Origin: an uncultured Oscillibacter sp. | GTDB taxonomy: Bacteria > Bacillota > Clostridia > Oscillospirales > Oscillospiraceae | Direction of reading: 5' to 3' | DNA: 64,000 nucleotides | NCBI GenBank assembly: GCA_900544105.1 | Contig: UQUC01000001.1 | Coordinates: 1-64,000, forward strand | Shown here: positions 23,378 to 32,060 of the stretch, piece after piece | How the letters are laid out: every line of letters begins with the position of its first letter | Position numbering within the stretch: position 1 is the stretch's first letter | Notes under the pieces: model-generated | What the model was told of the DNA's origin: nothing | Seen by the model: the letters and a program-made list of their open reading frames with translations, nothing else | The model's database searches: none | Program-made: the position numbers and the translations under genes

Positions 23378-24784
23378 TCAGACCAGCTTTTCAAAATAGA
23401 AGAAGGTCTCGTCCTCACCATTTCGCCGCATACAGGCAGACAGCATCTTGTAGGATGCCTCATTTTCCTTGTAGCACTTTGCCACGATCCGACTCAGGTT
23501 CACCTGATACAGACCCCATTCCGCGGCACACCGGAAAGCCTCGGTGCCGTAGCCGTTTCCAGCATAGGCCTTATCGATCCGGCAGCCAAGCTCCGCACTG
23601 CCCCGGTAGTCGAAGTTATAGAGCACCGCCTCGCCGATGAGCGTTCCGTTCAGCCGCACGGCGAAATTCACCGCCATTCGGTTTTCAAAATCCCGGCGGG
23701 CCACGTCATAAAAGCTGCGCTCTGCCACAGGCGCGCCCAGACCGCCCACATCGTCATAACCCCACCAGCGGTTTCGGTCACTATCCAGCACCAACGCATT
23801 ATAGGCAGGGATATCCGCCTCCGTAATGGCGGAAAGGGTCAGACGCTCGGTTTTCAGCTCCGGGATCGCGGAAACGTGCCGCAGTAGTTCATTCTGAGGC
23901 AAGAAATGATACTTGGGAGCCAGCTTTGCCGGGCCGTATTGCAGCTTAGAGGTCCGCAAACCCCGGTCCCCGGCATCATCCTCCCGGTTCACATAGGTGC
24001 AGCCGTCACCAAAGGCGGCCACCTCCGCCTGTACCATGGCAGGATATGCGCCGGCATAGGAATAGAGGGCCTTTTCAATGTGGATGATGAGGGTCTCACC
24101 GCATTTTTCGCAGAGAGACAGGGCAATCAGCTTTTCTCCGACGAACATGCCGCCCCGCAGGAGCCAGGGCTTGTCCGGCATGGCCATCATCTTTTTGGAG
24201 AGTTCCAGCTCTGCCATGGCCTTGCTGCCGCTGTCCTTGGGAAATTCCACTTTAAAATCTACCCAGAACTGTTCAATAGCCTCGGCGTCCGCCTTGGCAC
24301 TAATGGGGCGGAACTCCGCATTGGGCCATTGGGCGTAGAACTTTTTGATGTGATTCCGCTGGCCGGAGTACCGCCGCCCGGCGAAGAGCTGGAGGTCCTC
24401 CTTGTAGTACAGGTAGTCCCGCCAGGTGCGGATGTTGCTCACCCGCACATAAGGATACCGGGCCAGCAGTACAGGGGCTTTTTCCTCCGGCACGATGGAG
24501 ATCTCCGGCTGAATACCCGTTTCCATGCAGTAGGCTTCAATGGCAGACAGGGCTGCGTCCTCATCCCCCTCCGGTCCGGCCACCGGATAATCGAAGGACA
24601 CCCGTCCCTCACTTTCACACCGGATAATCAGACAGCCTGCCGCCTCTGCCCAGGCGTAACGCAGCGCGCTCCGCCACATGAGCTTGACACCGGCGGAGTA
24701 TTCGCATAGCGCGTAATCGCAGTTTTCATAATAGCGCCGCAGCATGGCTGCGTCCCGTACCGTAATATTTTTGAATGTCAGCAT
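23378..24784 (-). CDS. DUF2156 domain fused to GNAT acetyltransferase
   Basis: A 468-residue two-domain protein. Residues 1-295 match the DUF2156 acyl-transfer fold (RRYSGQRNHIKKFYAQWPNAEFRPI, AYPAMVQAEVAAFGDGCTYVNREDDAGDRGLRTSKLQYGP), which is also the catalytic part of lysyl-phosphatidylglycerol synthases. Residues 310-468 are a GNAT domain (LKTERLTLSAITEADIPAYNALV, YAGNGYGTEAFRCAAEWG, SYKMLSAC). Both halves transfer acyl or aminoacyl groups, so the protein may modify one substrate twice, or one half may be a recognition module. The substrate is unknown. Single gene, convergent with the exporter operon. Confidence 0.78.
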   Translation of the reverse strand: MLTFKNITVRDAAMLRRYYENCDYALCEYSAGVKLMWRSALRYAWAEAAGCLIIRCESEGRVSFDYPVAGPEGDEDAALSAIEAYCMETGIQPEISIVPEEKAPVLLARYPYVRVSNIRTWRDYLYYKEDLQLFAGRRYSGQRNHIKKFYAQWPNAEFRPISAKADAEAIEQFWVDFKVEFPKDSGSKAMAELELSKKMMAMPDKPWLLRGGMFVGEKLIALSLCEKCGETLIIHIEKALYSYAGAYPAMVQAEVAAFGDGCTYVNREDDAGDRGLRTSKLQYGPAKLAPKYHFLPQNELLRHVSAIPELKTERLTLSAITEADIPAYNALVLDSDRNRWWGYDDVGGLGAPVAERSFYDVARRDFENRMAVNFAVRLNGTLIGEAVLYNFDYRGSAELGCRIDKAYAGNGYGTEAFRCAAEWGLYQVNLSRIVAKCYKENEASYKMLSACMRRNGEDETFFYFEKLV

Positions 24785-24886
24785 AAATCCTCGCTTTGAT
24801 CGGTTTTTTCTATCATACGCCTGAAACGGGCGGACGATACAGTCGCTTTTGCAACTTTTTCAAGAAAAAGTTTCTGGTCCAGATGA

Positions 24887-24912
24887 AAACTCCCCCGGAA
24901 TTCCGGGGGAGA
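24887..24912 (-). terminator. Terminator of the xre-comF-mreB operon
   Basis: An 11-bp perfect palindrome, CTCCCCCGGAATTCCGGGGGAG (24891-24912 in two halves of eleven), followed on the minus strand by TTTT. Confidence 0.75.
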
Positions 24913-24918
24913 GGTTGC

Positions 24919-25944
24919 TTAGGTCATTTGCTTGCGGCGGCTGAGGTTCATGGTGCCGTCCTGCATGGCGTTCAGGGAATCCAGGCTCTTGCCGGTGCCC
25001 AGAACCACGCAGGAGATGGCGTCCTCCGCCACGGTGGTGTGGATGCCGGTGCGGGCGGTAACCAGCTTGTCAAAGCCGTACACCAGGCTGCCGCCGCCGG
25101 TCATGATGATGCCGTTGGTGGACACATCCGCCACCAGCTCCGGGGGCGTCCGCTCCAGAACGGAGTGAATGGCCTCCATAATGCGCTCCACAGGTTCCTC
25201 GAAGGCGTCCATCATCTCCGTAGAGCTGACGGTCACGACCTTGGGAAGACCCGTCAGCAGGCAGCGGCCCTTTACGTCCATGGTCTCTTCCTCGTCCTTG
25301 GGGAAGACACAACCGATCTGCTTCTTCATTTCCTCGGCGGTGCGCTCACCCACCAGCAGGTTATGCTTGCGGCGCATATACTTCACCACGGCCTCATTCA
25401 GCTGGTCGCCAGCGATCTTGATAGAGGCGGATTCCACCACACCAGAGAGGGAGATCACGGCGATGTCCGCCGTACCGCCGCCGATGTCCACCACCATGTG
25501 GCCGTCGGGCTGGGTGATGTCGATGCCCGCGCCAATGGCGGCGGCCACAGGCTCTTCAATGAGGTAGACCTTTCGGGCACCGGCCTGAATACCCGCATCG
25601 ATGACGGCGCGCTCCTCGACCTCCGTGATGCCGGAGGGTACGCAGATGATGACCCGGGGCTTGAAGAAGGAGAAGCCGGCAACCTTGTGAATGAACTCTT
25701 TCAGCATCCGCTCCGTCATGTCATAGTCGGAGATCACGCCCTCCCGCAGAGGACGGATGGCGATGATGTTGCCGGGGGTACGGCCCAGCATAGCCTGGGC
25801 GTCGGTGCCCACCTTCAGAAGCTTACCTGTGGTCTTGTCCATCGCCACCACAGAGGGCTCGTTGAGGACAACGCCCTTGCCCTTTACATATACCAGAACG
25901 GAAGCGGTACCCAGATCGATACCGATATCTTTTGCAAACGTCAT
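24919..25944 (-). CDS. mreB: Rod shape-determining protein MreB/Mbl
   Basis: A 341-residue actin homologue that polymerises at the membrane and guides lateral wall synthesis. Actin-fold ATP motifs are present: phosphate 1 DIGIDLGTASVLVYVKGKGVVLNEPSVVA at the N-terminus, phosphate 2 VVDIGGGTADIAVISL (about 153), and the adenosine motif IIMTGGGSLVYGFDKL (about 285). The frame runs 19 codons further upstream, but the ATG at 25944 has GAGG correctly placed and gives the family start. It is the last gene of an operon with comF and an XRE regulator. No mreC or mreD follows, so this is probably a stand-alone paralogue. Confidence 0.92.
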   Translation of the reverse strand: MTFAKDIGIDLGTASVLVYVKGKGVVLNEPSVVAMDKTTGKLLKVGTDAQAMLGRTPGNIIAIRPLREGVISDYDMTERMLKEFIHKVAGFSFFKPRVIICVPSGITEVEERAVIDAGIQAGARKVYLIEEPVAAAIGAGIDITQPDGHMVVDIGGGTADIAVISLSGVVESASIKIAGDQLNEAVVKYMRRKHNLLVGERTAEEMKKQIGCVFPKDEEETMDVKGRCLLTGLPKVVTVSSTEMMDAFEEPVERIMEAIHSVLERTPPELVADVSTNGIIMTGGGSLVYGFDKLVTARTGIHTTVAEDAISCVVLGTGKSLDSLNAMQDGTMNLSRRKQMT

Positions 25945-26015
25945 ATTGACACCTCGCTGCACTTTCTGCAAATCTATTATAAGCGTTTTTTCAACACACA
26001 ATCATACATTTTCTA

Positions 26016-26726
26016 TTATACGTGTGCTTTTCCCTGATTGCAAGACGCTATCTGAGAATTTTTTTCCTTTTTCTCCCGGTTTGGCGTTCTTGCTGCCGTC
26101 AGACAGAGGATGGAAGCAGCCCCATTGTCACGCAGTACCCGAACGCACTCGGACAAAGTGGCTCCGGTGGTGTGGATATCGTCGATGAGCAGGATTCGTC
26201 GATCCCGGATCAGTTCCGGGTCCGCAGGATCGTAAACGCCCAGCACATTGGCTCGCCGGGCGGCTTCTCCCTGCAATCCGGACTGGGCGGGATTGTCCTG
26301 CACCTTCACCAGCAGTTGCACCGGCCGGGTGTCCCAATGGCGGCAGGCGGCCTCCGCCAGCAGCCGGGACTGGTCATACCCACGTGTTTCCAGACGCTTC
26401 TGGCTCACCGGCACCCAAGTCACCGTGTCGAATTCCCCACCAAACCGTTCCGCCGCACACCGGGCCAAAAGCTCACCAAAGGGTTCCGCCAGAGCGGAGC
26501 CGCCCCGGAATTTTAGGCGCAGCAAAGCCTCCCGCACCACACCCTCGTACCAGAGCGGGGCGGCGCAGGTCAAGTCCTTGTCGGTCATGACCACCTGTTC
26601 CTCCGGGAGCCACGGCAGGGTCTTTTCGCACTTGGAGCAGACGCCCACGGCGTCCAGGACTTTGCCGCAAAAGGGGCACTTGGGAGGAAAAAACAGGTTG
26701 ATGATGCTTTCAAAAAAATGATTCAT
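26016..26726 (-). CDS. comF: ComF family amidophosphoribosyltransferase-like protein
   Basis: A 236-residue protein. It opens with a four-cysteine zinc ribbon (CPFCGKVLDAVGVCSKC, residues 18-34), followed by a phosphoribosyltransferase fold whose signature ILLIDDIHTTGATLSEC is near residue 185. ComF/ComFC proteins are needed for uptake of transforming DNA. The gene overlaps the upstream XRE regulator by four bases (ATGA) and is 71 bases before mreB. Helicase partner ComFA is not in the window. The C-terminus (about 215-236) is charged and variable. Confidence 0.85.
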   Translation of the reverse strand: MNHFFESIINLFFPPKCPFCGKVLDAVGVCSKCEKTLPWLPEEQVVMTDKDLTCAAPLWYEGVVREALLRLKFRGGSALAEPFGELLARCAAERFGGEFDTVTWVPVSQKRLETRGYDQSRLLAEAACRHWDTRPVQLLVKVQDNPAQSGLQGEAARRANVLGVYDPADPELIRDRRILLIDDIHTTGATLSECVRVLRDNGAASILCLTAARTPNREKKEKNSQIASCNQGKAHV

Positions 26727-26965
26727 TTTTTCTTCCGAGGATAAGGCTTCGGCTCATCGGTCAGGCCAACTAAATAGTCGATGCTGACGCCATAGTATTC
26801 GGCCAATTTGATGATTGCGTCCAGCGGATACCGTGAAACGCCAATTTCGTATTGGCTATATGTGTTTTGGCTGACATGGAGCACGTTCGCAACGTCTTTC
26901 TGCGTGAGGCCTCTGTCATTTCGCAAATCTCGGATTCTTCCATATTTCAATATCTCAGTTCGCAT
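26723..26965 (-). CDS. XRE family helix-turn-helix regulator
   Basis: An 80-residue protein that is essentially one lambda-repressor-type domain: RIRDLRNDRGLTQKDVANVLHVSQNTYSQYEIGVSRYPLDAIIKLAEYYGVSIDYLVGLTD, then a basic tail. The ATG at 26965 is chosen because AGGTG lies six bases upstream; a GTG and an ATG just upstream are in frame but overlap that site. It is first in an operon with comF and mreB and is preceded by two matching palindromes (26991-27033), which suggests autoregulation. Lower GC than comF. Confidence 0.85.
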   Translation of the reverse strand: MRTEILKYGRIRDLRNDRGLTQKDVANVLHVSQNTYSQYEIGVSRYPLDAIIKLAEYYGVSIDYLVGLTDEPKPYPRKKK

Positions 26966-26990
26966 ATACATCACCTAAAACGAGTATATG

Positions 26991-27033
26991 TATCTTGAAA
27001 TAAGATATTTTTACTTTATCTGGAAATCAGATA
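26991..27033. promoter_or_regulatory. Twin palindromic operators upstream of the XRE regulator
   Basis: Two 17-base inverted repeats of the same design, TATCTTGAAATAAGATA (26991-27007) and TATCTGGAAATCAGATA (27017-27033). The five-base spacer GAAAT is identical, and the one differing arm base is compensated on the other arm. Centres are 26 bases apart. Likely binding sites for the XRE protein whose ATG is at 26965. Confidence 0.65.
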
Positions 27034-27480
27034 AAACCGTCTGCTCCCGCAGAGGGCAGTTCCCACTACGGGGCAAGGGGAAGGGGCCTTTGGCGCAAAG
27101 GTCCCTCCCCTTTGGAAACCCCTCTTGGGGATGGGGGAGCGGCAGCGGAAAGAGAAGCAGAGGGTGTCCTATTTGCACCCCGTTGTGCTCCATGCCCGCA
27201 GATGCGGCGGCGCACTGATTGAGATTCAGGTATAGCGCAGCCGGCAGGTGGGTTCTGGATTTTGTCGGCAGTGCGTACCGGCCGCTCCTTCGTATGGGTG
27301 AGTTGGCCGCTTTGCCGGTCAACTCATCCCTCAGCGCTTTTTCTTTTGTACCGTGTCCGGCACGTTTTCTTTTTGGCAAGACAAAAGAAAATGTGGGGGA
27401 CATTCTGCACGGCAAAGCCGTGCTTCTTGTCCCGGAAACCGGGCAAATCCTTGCACTATTATGGTGCGATCAAAACAACC
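27034..27480. other. Gene-free stretch with long hairpins
   Basis: No gene is supported. Structures visible are an imperfect stem around AAGGGGAAGGGG / CCCTCCCCTTT (about 27074-27117), TTTTCTTTT/AAAAGAAAA near 27366-27392, and a two-part hairpin GGGACA-GCACGGC/GCCGTGC-TGTCCC (27397-27433) with symmetrical TTCT bulges. This looks like an assemblage of decayed repeat elements. Confidence 0.4.
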
Positions 27481-27483
27481 TCC

Positions 27484-27512
27484 TTGTGAAATACCAAAAT
27501 CCATGGTATGAT
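27484..27512 (+). promoter_or_regulatory. Promoter of rnhA
   Basis: TTGTGA (27484-27489), 17-base spacer, TATGAT (27507-27512), 30 bases ahead of the ATG. Confidence 0.55.
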
Positions 27513-27541
27513 AACATGAAAAATCTCAAAGGATGTTTAAG

Positions 27542-27979
27542 ATGAAACAAGTCACCATTTATACCGATGGCGCCTGTTCCGGCAATCCCGGACCCGGTGG
27601 CTGGGGAGCCATTTTGATGTACGGTGCCCACAAACGGGAGCTTTCCGGCGGGGAGGCCGATACCACCAACAACCGCATGGAGCTGACCGCCGTGATCCGG
27701 GCGCTGTCCCTTTTGAAGGAGCCTTGCATCGTGGAGCTTTGGAGCGACTCCAAATATGTGATCGACGGCCTTTCCAAGGGCTGGGCTAAGGGCTGGAAGG
27801 CCAAGGGCTGGGTGAAAAGCGACAAAAAGCCCGCCCTGAACCCGGACCTCTGGGACGAGCTGCTGCGGTTGGAGAGCATCCACACCCTCCGCTACCACTG
27901 GGTCAAGGGTCATGCGGAGAACGAATTCAATAACCGCTGCGACGAACTGGCGGTCGCCGAGAGCCACAAATTCCGGTAA
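27542..27979 (+). CDS. rnhA: Ribonuclease HI
   Basis: A 145-residue nuclease that cuts the RNA strand of RNA-DNA hybrids. The four carboxylates of the active site are visible: Asp in [16 protein letters not shown], Glu in NNRMEL, Asp in WSDSKYV, and Asp in NNRCDELA near the C-terminus. The basic protrusion [25 protein letters not shown], typical of bacterial type 1 enzymes, is present. The ATG at 27542 has AAAGGA eight bases upstream; the ATG three codons earlier overlaps that site. Confidence 0.95.
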   Translation: MKQVTIYTDGACSGNPGPGGWGAILMYGAHKRELSGGEADTTNNRMELTAVIRALSLLKEPCIVELWSDSKYVIDGLSKGWAKGWKAKGWVKSDKKPALNPDLWDELLRLESIHTLRYHWVKGHAENEFNNRCDELAVAESHKFR

Positions 27980-28165
27980 GGACGGCGTTTTTTACCGGCT
28001 TTCGCGGGTATTTGTGGAAAACGCGGTCGAAAAGTTGAAAAGGGTTCGGAACGTTTACAAATTGTTCACAGCAAACACATAATTTCGCAAAAATGTTCGG
28101 GTATCTTAATACTTGCAAAGGGTCCTCCCAACCCGATGCGTTTTCTCCCTCCTAAAACACACAGC

Positions 28166-28197
28166 AAAAACCCCTCGCCACTCGGCGAGGGGTTTTT
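28166..28197. terminator. Bidirectional terminator between rnhA and nadE
   Basis: A 9-bp stem CCCCTCGCC/GGCGAGGGG with an ACTC loop, flanked by five A and five T, so it works on both strands for the two convergent genes. The 180 bases between rnhA and this point show no gene. Confidence 0.88.
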
Positions 28198-28205
28198 GTG
28201 TTTCC

Positions 28206-28976
28206 TTATTTGTAATAGTCCGTCTCGTCTGTCAGGGCCATGGGCAGGCCGTTGTGATACACCGGCATCAGCTGGAATTTGAAGCGGCTGGTCCGATGAA
28301 GCCGGTCAATCTGTTCCTTTACTGCCGGGTCCACAACGCCCTTGCGGACATACTCGTTGACGGCGTGGTAGGTAAAGCCCAGGTTGTCCTCGTCCGTCAG
28401 ACCGGTGAGACCATCGGAGGGGGGTTTGATCAGGAATTTTTCCGGCAGGCCCAGCTCCGCGCCAAGGGCGATGACCTCCTCCGTGGTGTACATCCCCAAG
28501 GGGGAGAAGGCCCCGGTGGCGTCGCCGTAGACCGTGCAGTAGCCCACCCAGTCCTCCGAGAGGTTAGAGGTGTTCAGCACGATACCGGCGTCCTCGCTCT
28601 GGGCGATGGCGTACAGTGTTACCATCCGCATCCGGGAGGGCAGGTTCACCGTGGTCTGGCGGCGGGGGTTTATGCCCAAACGCGCCATCTCATCCAAAAT
28701 GCCGCTGGTGCCGCCCTGAATGTTGAATACATAGTGGCGAATTCCGAGAAATTCCACCAGACCGTTGGAATAGTCAATGTCCGGCTGGATGCCGTCAGGC
28801 ATCAGTACGCCCACTACATTTTCCTTTCCGTAGGCCGCTACTGCCAGCGCTGCCACCACGGAGCTGTCCTTCCCACCGGAAATGCCGATCACGGCGGTCT
28901 TTCCGCCGCAGGCCTTCATCTGCTGCCGCATCCAGTCCAGCAGACCGGGCAGCTGTTCCTTTGCGTGAAATTCCAT
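28206..28976 (-). CDS. nadE: NAD+ synthetase (ammonia-dependent type)
   Basis: A 256-residue enzyme that amidates nicotinic acid adenine dinucleotide to NAD+. The ATP-pyrophosphatase P-loop ISGGKDSSVVAALAV is at about residues 32-46. Other family segments are LPSRMRMVTLYAIAQ, VLNTSNLSEDWVGYCTVYGDATGAFSPLG and the KPPSDGLTGLTDEDNLGFTY region. No N-terminal glutaminase domain is present, so it should use ammonia. Single gene with promoter at 29007-29035. Confidence 0.92.
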   Translation of the reverse strand: MEFHAKEQLPGLLDWMRQQMKACGGKTAVIGISGGKDSSVVAALAVAAYGKENVVGVLMPDGIQPDIDYSNGLVEFLGIRHYVFNIQGGTSGILDEMARLGINPRRQTTVNLPSRMRMVTLYAIAQSEDAGIVLNTSNLSEDWVGYCTVYGDATGAFSPLGMYTTEEVIALGAELGLPEKFLIKPPSDGLTGLTDEDNLGFTYHAVNEYVRKGVVDPAVKEQIDRLHRTSRFKFQLMPVYHNGLPMALTDETDYYK

Positions 28977-29006
28977 ACGCTCACCCTTTCTGATTTATGA
29001 TGCCCC

Positions 29007-29035
29007 ATTGTAAAGGGAAGGATCGCAATTTGCAA
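29007..29035 (-). promoter_or_regulatory. Promoter of nadE
   Basis: On the minus strand TTGCAA (29030-29035), 17-base spacer, TACAAT (29007-29012). Confidence 0.6.
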
Positions 29036-29194
29036 GCGGATTCCCGTTTTTTGGCAAAAACACAAAAAATGACGTAAAATTCAGATCAAATTCGACGCCT
29101 GCAAAAAATGTAGCCGAAGCGGGAAACGATTTGATCTCCCATAACGTTTTATCAGTGAAAGCGCTTTTCAATCACACAAAAAAGGAGGCATTGC

Positions 29195-29722
29195 ATGACG
29201 GAAGCACAACTCAGCAATGCCATGGATGCTTATGGCTCCACGGTTTACAGGCTGGCCCTGACCCGGATGCAGAATATCGCCGACGCGGAGGACGTGTATC
29301 AGGAAGTGTTCCTCCGGCTGTGGAAGCAGGCGGCGGAGGACTGGGACGGGGACCGTGCCAAGGCATGGCTTATCCGCACAACGCTGAACCGTTGCGCGGA
29401 TCTGCACCGGTTCCACCTGCGGCGACCGGTACTTTCTTTCGCGGAGATACCGGATCTGGCGCAGCCGGAGGACGAGAGCCGGGAGCTGTGGGAAGCGGTG
29501 AGCCGCCTGCCGGAAAAGGCCCGGACAGCGGTGCATCTCTATTATGCCGAGGGGTATTCGGCGGAGGAGATCAGCCAACTGATGCACATTCCCGCCGCCA
29601 CGGTCCGAACCCGGCTCCACCGGGCCCGCAAGCAGCTGAAAGAACTTCTGGGAGGTATTGACGATGAAACGTGCGTATCACGATCTGATGGAACAAATTT
29701 CGGTCCCCAGCGGGCTGAATGA
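29195..29722 (+). CDS. ECF-type RNA polymerase sigma factor (module 1)
   Basis: A 175-residue group-4 sigma factor. Region 2 is at residues 8-70 (YGSTVYRLALTRMQNIADAEDVYQEVFLRLWKQ, then AWLIRTTLNRCADLHR). Region 4 is at 95-150 (LPEKARTAVHLYYAEGYSAEEISQLMHIPAATVRTRLHRARKQLKELL). Good AAAGGAGG site. It overlaps the next gene, which encodes a likely anti-sigma protein, by 59 bases. Upstream, GAAAC (29123-29127) and CGTT (29145-29148) are 17 bases apart, resembling an ECF promoter and hinting at autoregulation. Confidence 0.88.
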   Translation: MTEAQLSNAMDAYGSTVYRLALTRMQNIADAEDVYQEVFLRLWKQAAEDWDGDRAKAWLIRTTLNRCADLHRFHLRRPVLSFAEIPDLAQPEDESRELWEAVSRLPEKARTAVHLYYAEGYSAEEISQLMHIPAATVRTRLHRARKQLKELLGGIDDETCVSRSDGTNFGPQRAE

Positions 29723-30959
29723 CCGGGTGCTGCAAACGGTCCGGCAGGAGGCGGCCGGTGTCGGAACGCAGCGGAAACGGACGGCGCTGCGGGCGGCAGT
29801 ATGTGCGGCATGCGCTTTGACTCTGGTGCTGGGGACGGTGCGACTTGCGCCCCGTTCGGCAGAGGAACCCGGACTGCCCCAGCTTACTTACAGCTTTGGC
29901 CTGACGGCCTATGCCGCCGATATCGGGGAGACCATCGTCCCCAATGCCAACGGCGGGTTGGCGCTGCGCAGCGGCACCGGGATCTGGGATCCGTTACAGG
30001 GGCATTTTACCGGCTGCCTGTTCCAAGTGACCGGGGAAAGTCTTCAAAAGGTGACTTTGTCTGTGGACCGGGGCGGACTGTACCGCAGCGAGACCCGAAA
30101 GGCTTTGTCTAATGATGAGGTGCAGGCGCTCTGGCAGGCGGAGGAGACCGGGGAGCTGGTGTGCAGCGTCTATGGCGCAGACGAGGGCGCGCCCATGAAT
30201 GCCGATGTCATGACGGCTTTGGGCAGCGATGTAACCGTGGACTATGATCCTTCGGCCAGCTATGGCTTCTGGGTGCCCCCGGAGGAATTGCCAACGGCGA
30301 GCGATGACATGAAGCAGGATACGTGGGACAGCATCGACACCTTTGACGGAGCGCATCTGACGGTGGAGGCCACTTTCCTGGACGGCAAAACAGAAAGCCG
30401 GACCTACACCCTCTCCACCGGCCGTCTGCGGCTGGACCGGTATGAAAACGGAACATGGACGGTCCTGCCCCAGTTGGCCGGGGACGAGGAGGCGTACGTT
30501 TACGGCATTTATGCCGTCAGCGAAGATGAGAGCCGCTGGCTTCAATGGCCGGTGGAGGGCAGCAATACCATCAGCCTCAGCAACCCCTTTGGAGCCAGAT
30601 GGAATCCCGGCGGACAGGGGAAAACCATTCACAACGGGATCGACATTCCGGCCGAACGGGGAATCCCGGTGCTGGCGGCTGCGGACGGCACCGTGACGGA
30701 GACCGGCTTTGACGCAGAGCGTGGAAATTACCTGATGATCGACCACGGCGATGGACTCACCACGCTGTACGCCGCGTGCAGCAAGGTGGATGTGAACGAG
30801 GGTGATGCTGTAAAGGCGGGGACGCTGATCGCCGCCGTGGGCAGCACAGGGAGGTCCACTGGCCCGCATCTTCATTTTGAGGTCCGGCAGGACGGTGTTC
30901 CACAGAATCCCACGGTCTATTTCGACGCGGATGTTCGATCGACCCTGCGGATGGGATAA
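29664..30959 (+). CDS. Transmembrane anti-sigma-like protein with M23 peptidase domain
   Basis: A 431-residue protein. Residues 1-35 form a short cytoplasmic segment that begins like anti-sigma partners (YHDLMEQISVPSGLNDRVLQTVRQEA). One membrane helix follows (about 42-62), then a roughly 230-residue extracellular domain. Residues 305-425 are a LytM/M23 zinc peptidase with NPFGARWNPGGQGKTIHNGIDI and GPHLHFEV, giving the His/Asp and HxH ligands. M23 enzymes cleave peptidoglycan cross-links. The ATG at 29664 lies inside the sigma gene. The layout suggests that a wall-sensing or wall-cutting ectodomain controls the sigma factor. Confidence 0.78.
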   Translation: MKRAYHDLMEQISVPSGLNDRVLQTVRQEAAGVGTQRKRTALRAAVCAACALTLVLGTVRLAPRSAEEPGLPQLTYSFGLTAYAADIGETIVPNANGGLALRSGTGIWDPLQGHFTGCLFQVTGESLQKVTLSVDRGGLYRSETRKALSNDEVQALWQAEETGELVCSVYGADEGAPMNADVMTALGSDVTVDYDPSASYGFWVPPEELPTASDDMKQDTWDSIDTFDGAHLTVEATFLDGKTESRTYTLSTGRLRLDRYENGTWTVLPQLAGDEEAYVYGIYAVSEDESRWLQWPVEGSNTISLSNPFGARWNPGGQGKTIHNGIDIPAERGIPVLAAADGTVTETGFDAERGNYLMIDHGDGLTTLYAACSKVDVNEGDAVKAGTLIAAVGSTGRSTGPHLHFEVRQDGVPQNPTVYFDADVRSTLRMG

Positions 30960-30964
30960 ATGAA

Positions 30965-30999
30965 CAGCGCCCACGGCGAAAGCCGTGGGCGCTGATTTT
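30965..30999. terminator. Terminator between the two sigma modules
   Basis: A perfect 13-bp stem CAGCGCCCACGGC/GCCGTGGGCGCTG with a GAAA tetraloop, followed on the plus strand by ATTTTTATTT. It ends the first module and abuts the stop codon of the convergent second one. Confidence 0.85.
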
Positions 31000-32060
31000 T
31001 ATTTGGTTTCCGCGTAGATTCCGCTTTCGCCAGCCCACCACATGGCATCATACAACTGCTCAAGATCGGCGCAGGAGCCGGCGTAATCCTTCACATCGTC
31101 ATAGAGGGGACAGGGCTTGCCGTGGGAAAACCGCTCATTGTAGTCAGCAACGATCTGAGGCAGGTCCTGGTTCAATTCCTCCACCGTCAGCACACGGGAC
31201 CAGGGCTGGCCGTTCTCGTCCCGGAACGCACATTCTATTTCATCCAGATTGCCGATGACCGCCAGCGCCGCCGCCATGTCCTGATAGAGGCCCTTTTCGG
31301 AGTCTCCCATTTTACCGGAAGTCTGGGGGACGGAGAAATTCAGCGTCAGGCGGTAAGGCGCGGAGGAGGTGTGCAGCTCCAGCGTATAGCTGCCGCAGGT
31401 GTCGAACCGTAAGGCGTTGAGTACCCGGCCCACGGCGGGGGCGTCCCCCACATAGGGCGTTTGGGCCTGATAGATTCTGTCAATCTGCGGCGAGATCTCA
31501 ACGCCACCCTGCCAGATCAGCTGATCCCCCAGATAGACCGCGTTGACGCCCTCCGTGTTGAGGACGGCCCGGTAATCACCGGAATTGCTGAGGGGAGAGG
31601 GCAATACCTGACGGCAGGTGATGCGGACGATCCCCTCCGGCTCCTGCTCTGTTTCCCACTGGCGGCAGGCCGTGCCGGACCAAATGGAGTATACCCGGAT
31701 GTCTAGCTGCCCCGGCACATCTGTGTTGATGGTCCAACTCATACCCTGCGTCTGGATCGGCGTGCCGATGACAAACAGCTTTGCCGCAAAACCTACCGCA
31801 AACAGCAGCACCGTGACGGCTACCGCCGCCGCCACCCGCCGCCAGCCCCGGCGCTTCACTTTTTTCAGATAGTCCACCTCTTTTGCGTCCTCCGGGGCCG
31901 CCTGCTCCGGCGCGCCTGTCAGCGCTGCCAGAAGCTGGGCGCAGTCCGGGCACCCAGACAGATGACGCTCCACCGCTGTATTGCTCTCTGGGGAGGTGAG
32001 GCCCTCCACATAGGAGGGGAGCAAATCCTGCACCACACCGCAGGTCAGATCATTTTTCAT
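30999..32060 (-). CDS. Zinc-finger anti-sigma factor (module 2)
   Basis: A 353-residue protein. The N-terminus is a zinc-finger anti-sigma domain: Cys7, then His33-x3-Cys37-x2-Cys40 in ERHLSGCPDC. One membrane helix follows at about 75-97. The extracellular part (100-353) is of unknown fold and has several phrases shared with DUF4825-type sensor domains (NLDEIECAFRDENGQPWSRVLTVEE is plausible as such). It overlaps the upstream sigma gene by 11 bases. It should hold the sigma factor at the membrane until a surface signal arrives. Confidence 0.82.
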   Translation of the reverse strand: MKNDLTCGVVQDLLPSYVEGLTSPESNTAVERHLSGCPDCAQLLAALTGAPEQAAPEDAKEVDYLKKVKRRGWRRVAAAVAVTVLLFAVGFAAKLFVIGTPIQTQGMSWTINTDVPGQLDIRVYSIWSGTACRQWETEQEPEGIVRITCRQVLPSPLSNSGDYRAVLNTEGVNAVYLGDQLIWQGGVEISPQIDRIYQAQTPYVGDAPAVGRVLNALRFDTCGSYTLELHTSSAPYRLTLNFSVPQTSGKMGDSEKGLYQDMAAALAVIGNLDEIECAFRDENGQPWSRVLTVEELNQDLPQIVADYNERFSHGKPCPLYDDVKDYAGSCADLEQLYDAMWWAGESGIYAETK

